Below are positions 1 to 11,965 of a DNA stretch of 64,000 nucleotides, in pieces. Within the stretch, counting starts at the first letter, position 1. Every line of letters begins with the position of its first letter. This DNA is from Eutreptiella sp. 'Long Island Sound 2002' (taxonomy: Eukaryota; Euglenozoa; Euglenophyceae; Eutreptiales; Eutreptiaceae): the NCBI GenBank assembly GCA_964036045.1, contig OZ038380.1, positions 166,849,872 to 166,913,871 of the forward strand, in the 5' to 3' direction. The position numbers and the translations under genes were made by a program. The notes under the pieces are model-generated. The model was not told where the DNA came from and did not search any database. It saw nothing but the letters and a program-made list of their open reading frames with translations.

Positions 1-3000
1 TCCCGAGAATTTTCCGAGAATTTTCCGAGAATTTTCTGAGAATTTTCCGAGAATTTTCCGAGAATTTTCCGAGAATTTTCCGTCAATTTTCCGAGAATTT
101 TCCGAGAATTTTCCGAGAATTTTCCGAGAATTTTCTGGGAACTTTCCGAGAATTTTCCGAGAATTTTCCGAGAATTTTCCGAGAATTTTCCGAGAATTTT
201 CCGAGAATTTTCTGAGAATTTTCCGAGAATTTTCCGAGAATTTTCCGAGAATTTTCCGAGAATTTTCCGAGAATTTTCCGAGAATGTTCCGAGAATTTTC
301 CGAGAATTTTCCGAGAATTGTCCGAGAATTTTCCGAGAATTTTCAGAGAATTTTCCGAGAATTTTCCGAGAATTTTCAGAGAATTTTCTGCGAATTTTCC
401 GAGAATTTTCTGAGAATTTTCCGAGAATTTTCCGAGAATTTTCGGAGAATTTTCCGAGAATTTTCCGTCAATTTTCCGAGAATTTTCCGAGAATTTTCCG
501 AGAATTTTCCGAGAATTTTCCGAGAATTTTCCAAGAATTTTCCGAGAATTTTCCGAGAATTTTCCGAGAATGTTCCGAGAATTTTCCGAGAATTTTCCGA
601 GAATTTTCCGAGAATTTTCCGAGAATTTTCCGAGAATTTTCCGAGAATTTTCCGAGAATTTTCAGAGAATTTTCTGCGAATTTTCCGAGAATTTTCTGAG
701 AATTTTCCGAGAATTTTCCGAGAATTTTCGGAGAATTTTCCGAGAATTTTCCGAGAATTTTCCGAGGATTTTCCGAGAATTTTCCGAGAATTTTCCGAGA
801 ATTTTCCGAGAATTTTCCGAGAATTTTCCGAGAATTTTCCGAGAATTTTCCGAGAATTTTCCGAGAATTTTCCGAGAATTTCCCGAGAATTTTCCGAGAA
901 TTTTCCGAGAATTTTCTGAGAATTTTCCGAGAATTTTCCGAGAATTTTCAGAGAATTTTCCGAGAATTTTCCGAGAATTTTCTGAGAATTTTCTGAGAAT
1001 TTTCCGAGAATTTTCCGAGAATTTTCCGAGAATTTTCCGAGAATTTTCCGAGAATTTTCCGAGAATTTTCTGAGAATTTTCCGAGAATTTTCTGAGAAGT
1101 TTCCGAGAATTTTCCGAGAATTTTCCGAGAATTTTCCGAGAATTTTCCGAGAATTTTCTGAGAATTTTCTGAGAATTTTCCGAGAATTTTCCGAGAATTT
1201 TCCGAGAATCTTCTGAGAATTTTCCGAGAATTTTCCGAGAATTTTCCGAGAATTTTCCGAGAATTTTCCGAGAATTTTCAGAGAATTTTCTGAGAATTTT
1301 CCGAGAATTTTCTGAGAATTTTCCGAGAATTTTCCGAGAATTTTCCGAGAATTTTCCGAGAATTTTCCGAGAATTTTCTGAGAATTTTCTGAGAATTTTC
1401 CGAGAATTTTCCGAGAATTCTCCGTCAATTTTCCGAGAATTTTCCGAGAATTTTCCGAGAATTTTCCCAGAATTTTCCGAGAATTTTCCGAGAATTTTCC
1501 GAGAATTTTCCGAGAATTTTCCGAGAATTTTCCGAGAATTTTCCGAGAATTTTCCGAGAATTTCCCGAGAATTTTCCGAGAATTTTCCGAGAATTTTCTG
1601 AGAATTTTCCGAGAATTTTCCGAGAATTTTCTGAGAATTTTCCGAGAATTTTCCGAGAATTTTCCGAGAATTTTCCGAGAATTTTCCGAGAATTTTCTGG
1701 GAATTTTCCGAAAATTTTCCGAGAATTTTCCGAGAATTTTCCAAGAATTTTCCGAGAATTTTCCGAGAATTTTCCGAGAATTTTCCGAGAATTTCCCGAG
1801 AATTTTCGGAGAATTTTCCGAGAATTTTCCGAGAATTTTCTGAGAATTTTCCGAGAATTTTCCGAGAATTTTCCGAGAATTTTCCGAGAATTTTCCGAGA
1901 ATTTTCCGAGAATTTTCCGAGAATTTTCCGAGAATTTCCGGAGAATTTTCCGAGAATTTTCCGAGAATTTTCCGAGCATTTTCCGAGAATTTTCTGAGAA
2001 TTTTCCGAGGATTTTCCGAGAATTTTCCGAGAATTTTCCGAGAATTTTCCGAGAATTTTCTGAGAATTTTCCGAGAATTTTCCAAGAATTTTCCGAGATT
2101 TTCCCGAGAATTTTCCGAGAATGTTCCGAGAATTTTCCGAGATTTTCCGAGAATTTTCCGAGAATTTTCCGAGAATTTTCCGAGAATTTTCTGAGAATTT
2201 TCTGAGAATTTTCAGAGAATTTTCCGAGAATTTTCCGAGAATTTTCCGAGAATTTTCAGAGAATTTTCCGAGAATTTTCTGAGAATTTTCTGAGAATTTT
2301 CCGAGAATTTTCCGAGAATTTTCCGAGAATTTTCCGAGAATCTTCCGAGAATTTTCAGAGAATTTTCTGAGAATTTTCCGAGAATTTTCTGAGAAGTTTC
2401 CGAGAATTTTCCGAGAATTTTCCGAGAATTTTCCGAGAATTTTCCGAGAATTTTCTGAGAATTTTCTGAGAATTTTCCGAGAATTTTCCGAGAATTTTCC
2501 GAGAATTTTCTGAGAATTTTCCGAGAATTTTCCGAGAATTTTCCGAGAATTTTCCGAGAATTTTCCGAGAATTTTCAGAGAATTTTCTGAGAATTTTCCG
2601 AGAATTTTCTGAGAATTTTCCGAGAATTTTCCGAGAATTTTCCGAGAATTTTCCGAGAATTTTCCGAGAATTTTCCGAGAATTTCCCGAGAATTTTCCGA
2701 GAATTTTCCGAGAATTTTGTGAGAATTTTCCGAGAATTTTCCGAGAATTTTCTGAGAATTTTCCGAGAATTTTCCGAGAATTTTCCGAGAATTTTCCGAG
2801 AATTTTCCGAGAATTTTCTGGGAATTTTCCGAAAATTTTCCGAGAATTTTCCGAGAATTTTCCGAGAATTTTCCGAGAATTTTCCGAGAATTTTCCGAGA
2901 ATTTTCCGAGAATTTCCCGTGAATTTTCGGAGAATTTTCCGAGAATTTTCCGAGAATTTTCTGAGAATTTTCCGAGAATTTTCCGAGAATTTTTCCGAGA

Positions 3001-4590
3001 ATTTTCCGAGAATTTTCCGAGAATTTTCCGAGAATTTTCCGAGAATTTTCCGAGAATTTCCGGAGAATTTTCCGAGAATTTTCCGAGAATTTTCCGAGAA
3101 TTTTCCGAGAATTTTCTGAGAATTTTCCGAGGATTTTCCGAGAATTTTCCGAGAATTTTCCGAGAATTTTCCGAGAATTTTCTGAGAATTTTCCGAGAAT
3201 TTTCCAAGAATTTTCCGAGATTTTCCCGAGAATTTTCCGAGAATGTTCCGAGAATTTTCCGAGAATTTTCCGAGAATTTTCCGAGAATTTTCCGAGAATT
3301 TTCTGGGAATTTTCCGAAAATTTTCCGAGAATTTTCCGAGAATTTTCCAAGAATTTTCCGAGAATTTTCCGAGAATTTTCCGAGAATTTTCCGAGAATTT
3401 CCCGAGAATTTTCCGAGAATTTTCCGAGAATTTTCCGAGAATTTTCTGAGAATTTTCCGAGAATTTTCCGAGAATTTTCCGAGAATTTTCCGAGAATTTT
3501 CCGAGAATTTTCCGAGAATTTTCCGAGAATTTTCCGAGAATTTCCGGAGAATTTTCCGAGAATTTTCCGAGAATTTTCCGAGAATTTTCCGAGAATTTTC
3601 TGAGAATTTTCCGAGGATTTTCCGAGAATTTTCCGAGAATTTTCCGAGAATTTTCCGAGAATTTTCTGAGAATTTTCCGAGAATTTTCCAAGAATTTTCC
3701 GAGATTTTCCCGAGAATTTTCCGAGAATGTTCCGAGAATTTTCCGAGAATTTTCCGAGAATTTTCCGAGAATTTTCCGAGAATTTTCCGAGAATTTTCTG
3801 AGAATTTTCTGAGAATTTTCAGAGAATTTTCCGAGAATTTTCCGAGAATTTTCCGAGAATTTTCAGAGAATTTTCCGAGAATTTTCTGAGAATTTTCTGA
3901 GAATTTTCCGAGAATTTTCCGAGAATTTTCCGAGAATTTTCCGAGAATCTTCCGAGAATTTTCAGAGAATTTTCTGAGAATTTTCCGAGAATTTTCTGAG
4001 AAGTTTCCGAGAATTTTCCGAGAATTTTCCGAGAATTTTCCGAGAATTTTCCGAGAATTTTCTGAGAATTTTCTGAGAATTTTCCGAGAATTTTCCGAGA
4101 ATTTTCTGAGAATTTTCCGAGAATTTTCCGAGAATTTTCCGAGAATTTTCCGAGAATTTTCCGAGAATTTTCAGAGAATTTTCTGAGAATTTTCCGAGAA
4201 TTTTCTGAGAATTTTCCGAGAATTTTCCGAGAATTTTCCGAGAATTTTCCGAGAATTTTCCGAGAATTTTCCGAGAATTTCCCGAGAATTTTCCGAGAAT
4301 TTTCCGAGAATTTTCTGAGAATTTTCCGAGAATTTTCCGAGAATTTTCTGAGAATTTTCCGAGAATTTTCCGAGAATTTTCCGAGAATTTTCCGAGAATT
4401 TTCCGAGAATTTTCTGGGAATTTTCCGAAAATTTTCCGAGAATTTTCCGAGAATTTTCCGAGAATTTTCCGAGAATTTTCCGAGAATTTTCCGAGAATTT
4501 TCCGAGAATTTCCCGAGAATTTTCGGAGAATTTTCCGAGAATTTTCCGAGAATTTTCTGAGAATTTTCCGAGAATTTTCCGAGAATTTTT
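1..4590. repeat. Array domain 1: mixed higher-order blocks
   Basis: This is pure 11-bp satellite. It holds the first CTGCG module (80-940), class X units at 2093, 3215 and 3699, a 10-bp unit at 2137 and 12-bp units marked by five T's at 2990-2994 and 4586-4590. X units at 3215 and 3699 are 44 monomers apart and sit in similar neighbourhoods, which points to a local duplication. There are no genes. Confidence 0.9.
80..940. repeat. CTGCG module, copy 1 (with internal 286-bp duplication)
   Basis: The module starts with CCGTCAATTTT, then four canonical units and a CTGGGAACTTT unit near 133. The rare monomer CTGCGAATTTT occurs at 388 and again at 674, exactly 286 bp (26 monomers) apart. Each copy lies downstream of an ATGTT unit and a CAGAG unit. 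The same layout recurs at 14853, 17547, 26609 and 29029, with 308 bp (307 at 14853, because of a one-base loss) from the CCGTC unit to the first CTGCG. Confidence 0.85.
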
Positions 4591-4599
4591 CCGAGAATT

Positions 4600-7500
4600 T
4601 TCCGAGAATTTTCCGAGAATTTTCCGAGAATTTTCCGAGAATTTTCCGAGAATTTCCGGAGAATTTTCCGAGAATTTTCCGAGAATTTTCCGAGAATTTT
4701 CCGAGAATTTTCCGAGAATTTTCCGAGAATTTTCTGAGAATTTTCTGAGAATTTTCAGAGAATTTTCCGAGAATTTTCCGAGAATTTTCCGAGAATTTTC
4801 AGAGAATTTTCCGAGAATTTTCTGAGAATTTTCTGAGAATTTTCCGAGAATTTTCCGAGAATTTTCCGAGAATTTTCCGAGAATCTTCCGAGAATTTTCA
4901 GAGAATTTTCTGAGAATTTTCCGAGAATTTTCTGAGAAGTTTCCGAGAATTTTCCGAGAATTTTCCGAGAATTTTCCGAGAATTTTCCGAGAATTTTCTG
5001 AGAATTTTCTGAGAATTTTCCGAGAATTTTCCGAGAATTTTCCGAGAATTTTCTGGGAATTTTCCGAGAATTTTCCGAGAATTTTCCGAGAATTTTCCGA
5101 GAATTTTCCGAGAATTTTCAGAGAATTTTCTGAGAATTTTCCGAGAATTTTCTGAGAATTTTCCGAGAATTTTCCGAGAATTTTCCGAGAATTTTCCGAG
5201 AATTTTCCGAGAATTTTCCGAGAATTTCCCGAGAATTTTCCGAGAATTTTCCGAGAATTTTCTGAGAATTTTCCGAGAATTTTCCGAGAATTTTCTGAGA
5301 ATTTTCCGAGAATTTTCCGAGAATTTTCCGAGAATTTTCCGAGAATTTTCCGAGAATTTTCTGGGAATTTTCCGAAAATTTTCCGAGAATTTTCCGAGAA
5401 TTTTCCGAGAATTTTCCGAGAATTTTCCGAGAATTTTCCGAGAATTTTCCGAGAATTTCCCGAGAATTTTCGGAGAATTTTCCGAGAATTTTCCGAGAAT
5501 TTTCTGAGAATTTTCCGAGAATTTTCCGAGAATTTTTCCGAGAATTTTCCGAGAATTTTCCGAGAATTTTCCGAGAATTTTCCGAGAATTTTCCGAGAAT
5601 TTCCGGAGAATTTTCCGAGAATTTTCCGAGAATTTTCCGAGAATTTTCCGAGAATTTTCTGAGAATTTTCCGAGGATTTTCCGAGAATTTTCCGAGAATT
5701 TTCCGAGAATTTTCCGAGAATTTTCTGAGAATTTTCCGAGAATTTTCCAAGAATTTTCCGAGATTTTCCCGAGAATTTTCCGAGAATGTTCCGAGAATTT
5801 TCCGAGAATTTTCCGAGAATTTTCCGAGAATTTTCCGAGAATTTTCCGAGAATTTTCTGAGAATTTTCTGAGAATTTTCAGAGAATTTTCCGAGAATTTT
5901 CCGAGAATTTTCCGAGAATTTTCAGAGAATTTTCCGAGAATTTTCTGAGAATTTTCTGAGAATTTTCCGAGAATTTTCCGAGAATTTTCCGAGAATTTTC
6001 CGAGAATCTTCCGAGAATTTTCAGAGAATTTTCTGAGAATTTTCCGAGAATTTTCTGAGAAGTTTCCGAGAATTTTCCGAGAATTTTCCGAGAATTTTCC
6101 GAGAATTTTCCGAGAATTTTCTGAGAATTTTCTGAGAATTTTCCGAGAATTTTCCGAGAATTTTCCGAGAATTTTCTGAGAATTTTCCGAGAATTTTCCG
6201 AGAATTTTCCGAGAATTTTCCGAGAATTTTCCGAGAATTTTCAGAGAATTTTCTGAGAATTTTCCGAGAATTTTCTGAGAATTTTCCGAGAATTTTCCGA
6301 GAATTTTCCGAGAATTTTCCGAGAATTTTCCGAGAATTTTCTGAGAATTTTCTGAGAATTTTCCGAGAATTTTCCGAGAATTCTCCGTCAATTTTCCGAG
6401 AATTTTCCGAGAATTTTCCGAGAATTTTCCCAGAATTTTCCGAGAATTTTCCGAGAATTTTCCGAGAATTTTCCGAGAATTTTCCGAGAATTTTCCAAGA
6501 ATTTTCCGAGAATTTTCCGAGAATTTTCCGAGAATTTCCCGAGAATTTTCCGAGAATTTTCCGAGAATTTTCTGAGAATTTTCCGAGAATTTTCCGAGAA
6601 TTTTCCGAGAATTTTCTGAGAATTTTCTGAGAATTTTCCGAGAATTTTCCGAGAATTTTCCGAGAATTTTCTGAGAATTTTCCGAGAATTTTCCGAGAAT
6701 TTTCCGAGAATTTTCCGAGAATTTTCCGAGAATTTTCAGAGAATTTTCTGAGAATTTTCCGAGAATTTTCTGAGAATTTTCCGAGAATTTTCCGAGAATT
6801 TTCCGAGAATTTTCCGAGAATTTTCTGAGAAGTTTCCGAGAATTTTCCGAGAATTTTCCGAGAATTTTCCGAGAATTTTCCGAGAATTTTCTGAGAATTT
6901 TCTGAGAATTTTCCGAGAATTTTCCGAGAATTTTCCGAGAATTTTCTGAGAATTTTCCAGGAATTTTCCGAGAATTTTCCGAGAATTTTCCGAGAATTTT
7001 CCGAGAATTTTCAGAGAATTTTCTGAGAATTTTCCGAGAATTTTCTGAGAATTTTCCGAGAATTTTCCGAGAATTTTCCGAGAATTTTCCGAGAATTTTC
7101 CGAGAATTTTCTGAGAATTTTCTGAGAATTTTCCGAGAATTTTCCGAGAATTCTCCGTCAATTTTCCGAGAATTTTCCGAGAATTTTCCGAGAATTTTCC
7201 CAGAATTTTCCGAGAATTTTCCGAGAATTTTCCGAGAATTTTCCGAGAATTTTCCGAGAATTTTCCAAGAATTTTCCGAGAATTTTCCGAGAATTTTCCG
7301 AGAATTTCCCGAGAATTTTCCGAGAATTTTCCGAGAATTTTCTGAGAATTTTCCGAGAATTTTCCGAGAATTTTCTGAGAATTTTCCGAGAATTTTCCGA
7401 GAATTTTCCGAGAATTTTCCGAGAATTTTCCGAGAATTTTCTGGGAATTTTCCGAGAATTTTCCGAGAATTTTCCGAGAATTTTCCGAGAATTTTCTGAG

Positions 7501-8275
7501 AATTTTCCGAGAATTTTCCGAGAATTTTCCGAGAATTTTCCGAGAATTTTCCGAGAATTTTCCGAGAATTTTCCGAGAATTTTCCGAGAATTTCCCGAGA
7601 ATTTTCGGAGAATTTTCCGAGAATTTTCCGAGAATTTTCTGAGAATTTTCCGAGAATTTTCCGAGAATTTTCCGAGAATTTTCCGAGAATTTTCCGAGAA
7701 TTTTCCGAGAATTTTCCGAGAATTTCCGGAGAATTTTCCGAGAATTTTCCGAGAATTTTCCGAGAATTTTCGGAGAATTTTCCGAGAATTTTCCGAGGAT
7801 TTTCCGAGAATTTTCCGAGAATTTTCCGAGAATTTTCCGAGAATTTTCTGAGAATTTTCCGAGAATTTTCCAAGAATTTTCCGAGATTTTCCCGAGAATT
7901 TTCCGAGAATTTTCCGAGAATTTTCCGAGAATTTTCCGAGAATTTTCGAGAATTTTCCGAGAATTTTCCGAGAATTTTCCGAGAATTTTCCGAGAATTTT
8001 CCGTCAATTTTCCGAGAATTTTCCGAGAATTTTCCGAGAATTTTCCGAGAATTTTCCGAGAATTTTCCGAGAATTTTCCGAGAATTTTCCGAGAATTTTC
8101 CGAGAATTTTCCGAGAATTTTCCGAGAATTTTCCGAGAATTTCCCGAGAATTTTCGGAGAATTTTCCGAGAATTTTCCGAGAATTTTCTGAGAATTTTCC
8201 GAGAATTTTCCGAGAATTTTCCGAGAATTTCCCGAGAATTTTCCGAGAATTTTCTGAGAATTTTCCGAGAATTTT
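4600..8275. repeat. 3,674-bp tandem duplication, left copy
   Basis: Landmarks here recur exactly 3,674 bp (334 monomers) downstream: TCCGGA at 4655, AATCTT at 4883, five T's at 5533, class X at 5758 and 7881, GAATTC at 6378 and 7148, and the 10-bp unit beginning TTTTCGAG at 7943. The left boundary lies between 4590 and 4655, because the five-T unit at 4586 has no partner at 8260. The right boundary is about 8.26-8.33 kb, so the two copies abut directly. Confidence 0.9.
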
Positions 8276-11200
8276 CCGAGAATTTTCCGAGAATTTTCCG
8301 AGAATTTTCCGAGAATTTTCCGAGAATTTCCGGAGAATTTTCCGAGAATTTTCCGAGAATTTTCCGAGAATTTTCCGAGAATTTTCCGAGAATTTTCCGA
8401 GAATTTTCTGAGAATTTTCTGAGAATTTTCAGAGAATTTTCCGAGAATTTTCCGAGAATTTTCCGAGAATTTTCAGAGAATTTTCCGAGAATTTTCTGAG
8501 AATTTTCTGAGAATTTTCCGAGAATTTTCCGAGAATTTTCCGAGAATTTTCCGAGAATCTTCCGAGAATTTTCAGAGAATTTTCTGAGAATTTTCCGAGA
8601 ATTTTCTGAGAAGTTTCCGAGAATTTTCCGAGAATTTTCCGAGAATTTTCCGAGAATTTTCCGAGAATTTTCTGAGAATTTTCTGAGAATTTTCCGAGAA
8701 TTTTCCGAGAATTTTCCGAGAATTTTCTGAGAATTTTCCGAGAATTTTCCGAGAATTTTCCGAGAATTTTCCGAGAATTTTCCGAGAATTTTCAGAGAAT
8801 TTTCTGAGAATTTTCCGAGAATTTTCTGAGAATTTTCCGAGAATTTTCCGAGAATTTTCCGAGAATTTTCCGAGAATTTTCCGAGAATTTTCCGAGAATT
8901 TCCCGAGAATTTTCCGAGAATTTTCCGAGAATTTTCTGAGAATTTTCCGAGAATTTTCCGAGAATTTTCTGAGAATTTTCCGAGAATTTTCCGAGAATTT
9001 TCCGAGAATTTTCCGAGAATTTTCCGAGAATTTTCTGGGAATTTTCCGAAAATTTTCCGAGAATTTTCCGAGAATTTTCCGAGAATTTTCCGAGAATTTT
9101 CCGAGAATTTTCCGAGAATTTTCCGAGAATTTCCCGAGAATTTTCGGAGAATTTTCCGAGAATTTTCCGAGAATTTTCTGAGAATTTTCCGAGAATTTTC
9201 CGAGAATTTTTCCGAGAATTTTCCGAGAATTTTCCGAGAATTTTCCGAGAATTTTCCGAGAATTTTCCGAGAATTTCCGGAGAATTTTCCGAGAATTTTC
9301 CGAGAATTTTCCGAGAATTTTCCGAGAATTTTCTGAGAATTTTCCGAGGATTTTCCGAGAATTTTCCGAGAATTTTCCGAGAATTTTCCGAGAATTTTCT
9401 GAGAATTTTCCGAGAATTTTCCAAGAATTTTCCGAGATTTTCCCGAGAATTTTCCGAGAATGTTCCGAGAATTTTCCGAGAATTTTCCGAGAATTTTCCG
9501 AGAATTTTCCGAGAATTTTCCGAGAATTTTCTGAGAATTTTCTGAGAATTTTCAGAGAATTTTCCGAGAATTTTCCGAGAATTTTCCGAGAATTTTCAGA
9601 GAATTTTCCGAGAATTTTCTGAGAATTTTCTGAGAATTTTCCGAGAATTTTCCGAGAATTTTCCGAGAATTTTCCGAGAATCTTCCGAGAATTTTCAGAG
9701 AATTTTCTGAGAATTTTCCGAGAATTTTCTGAGAAGTTTCCGAGAATTTTCCGAGAATTTTCCGAGAATTTTCCGAGAATTTTCCGAGAATTTTCTGAGA
9801 ATTTTCTGAGAATTTTCCGAGAATTTTCCGAGAATTTTCCGAGAATTTTCTGAGAATTTTCCGAGAATTTTCCGAGAATTTTCCGAGAATTTTCCGAGAA
9901 TTTTCCGAGAATTTTCAGAGAATTTTCTGAGAATTTTCCGAGAATTTTCTGAGAATTTTCCGAGAATTTTCCGAGAATTTTCCGAGAATTTTCCGAGAAT
10001 TTTCCGAGAATTTTCTGAGAATTTTCTGAGCATTTTCCGAGAATTTTCCGAGAATTCTCCGTCAATTTTCCGAGAATTTTCCGAGAATTTTCCGAGAATT
10101 TTCCCAGAATTTTCCGAGAATTTTCCGAGAATTTTCCGAGAATTTTCCGAGAATTTTCCGAGAATTTTCCAAGAATTTTCCGAGAATTTTCCGAGAATTT
10201 TCCGAGAATTTCCCGAGAATTTTCCGAGAATTTTCCGAGAATTTTCTGAGAATTTTCCGAGAATTTTCCGAGAATTTTCCGAGAATTTTCTGAGAATTTT
10301 CTGAGAATTTTCCGAGAATTTTCCGAGAATTTTCCGAGAATTTTCTGAGAATTTTCCGAGAATTTTCCGAGAATTTTCCGAGAATTTTCCGAGAATTTTC
10401 CGAGAATTTTCAGAGAATTTTCTGAGAATTTTCCGAGAATTTTCTGAGAATTTTCCGAGAATTTTCCGAGAATTTTCCGAGAATTTTCCGAGAATTTTCT
10501 GAGAAGTTTCCGAGAATTTTCCGAGAATTTTCCGAGAATTTTCCGAGAATTTTCCGAGAATTTTCTGAGAATTTTCTGAGAATTTTCCGAGAATTTTCCG
10601 AGAATTTTCCGAGAATTTTCTGAGAATTTTCCAGGAATTTTCCGAGAATTTTCCGAGAATTTTCCGAGAATTTTCCGAGAATTTTCAGAGAATTTTCTGA
10701 GAATTTTCCGAGAATTTTCTGAGAATTTTCCGAGAATTTTCCGAGAATTTTCCGAGAATTTTCCGAGAATTTTCCGAGAATTTTCTGAGAATTTTCTGAG
10801 AATTTTCCGAGAATTTTCCGAGAATTCTCCGTCAATTTTCCGAGAATTTTCCGAGAATTTTCCGAGAATTTTCCCAGAATTTTCCGAGAATTTTCCGAGA
10901 ATTTTCCGAGAATTTTCCGAGAATTTTCCGAGAATTTTCCAAGAATTTTCCGAGAATTTTCCGAGAATTTTCCGAGAATTTCCCGAGAATTTTCCGAGAA
11001 TTTTCCGAGAATTTTCTGAGAATTTTCCGAGAATTTTCCGAGAATTTTCTGAGAATTTTCCGAGAATTTTCCGAGAATTTTCCGAGAATTTTCCGAGAAT
11101 TTTCCGAGAATTTTCTGGGAATTTTCCGAGAATTTTCCGAGAATTTTCCGAGAATTTTCCGAGAATTTTCTGAGAATTTTCCGAGAATTTTCCGAGAATT

Positions 11201-11965
11201 TTCCGAGAATTTTCCGAGAATTTTCCGAGAATTTTCCGAGAATTTTCCGAGAATTTTCCGAGAATTTCCCGAGAATTTTCGGAGAATTTTCCGAGAATTT
11301 TCCGAGAATTTTCTGAGAATTTTCCGAGAATTTTCCGAGAATTTTCCGAGAATTTTCCGAGAATTTTCCGAGAATTTTCCGAGAATTTTCCGAGAATTTC
11401 CGGAGAATTTTCCGAGAATTTTCCGAGAATTTTCCGAGAATTTTCGGAGAATTTTCCGAGAATTTTCCGAGGATTTTCCGAGAATTTTCCGAGAATTTTC
11501 CGAGAATTTTCCGAGAATTTTCTGAGAATTTTCCGAGAATTTTCCAAGAATTTTCCGAGATTTTCCCGAGAATTTGCCGAGAATTTTCCGAGAATTTTCC
11601 GAGAATTTTCCGAGAATTTTCGAGAATTTTCCGAGAATTTTCCGAGAATTTTCCGAGAATTTTCCGAGAATTTTCCGTCAATTTTCCGAGAATTTTCCGA
11701 GAATTTTCCGAGAATTTTCCGAGAATTTTCCGAGAATTTTCCGAGAATTTTCCGAGAATTTTCCGAGAATTTTCCGAGAATTTTCCGAGAATTTTCCGAG
11801 AATTTTCCGAGAATTTCCCGAGAATTTTCGGAGAATTTTCCGAGAATTTTCCGAGAATTTTCTGAGAATTTTCCGAGAATTTTCCGAGAATTTTCCGAGA
11901 ATTTCCCGAGAATTTTCCGAGAATTTTCTGAGAATTTTCCGAGAATTTTCCGAGAATTTTCCGAG
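8275..11965. repeat. 3,674-bp tandem duplication, right copy
   Basis: This is the partner of 4600-8275. Matching landmarks are TCCGGA at 8329, five T's at 9207, class X at 9432 and 11555, GAATTC at 10052 and 10822, and the 10-bp TTTTCGAG unit at 11617. A few substitutions distinguish the copies: CTGAG at 8725 against CTGGG at 5051, a C at the start of CATTTT at 10031, and TTTGCC at 11575 against TTTTCC. Such a low number suggests a recent event, or an assembly duplication that long reads must exclude. Confidence 0.9.

Noticed and set aside
284-919. Plus-strand frames starting with ATG (284, 570, 15056, 17751, 26813, 29233 and others)
   Set aside because: The ATG is only the ATGTT monomer variant, and the reading is the FSENFPRIFRE repeat up to a CTGAG variant. 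Identical frames recur because the module is duplicated.
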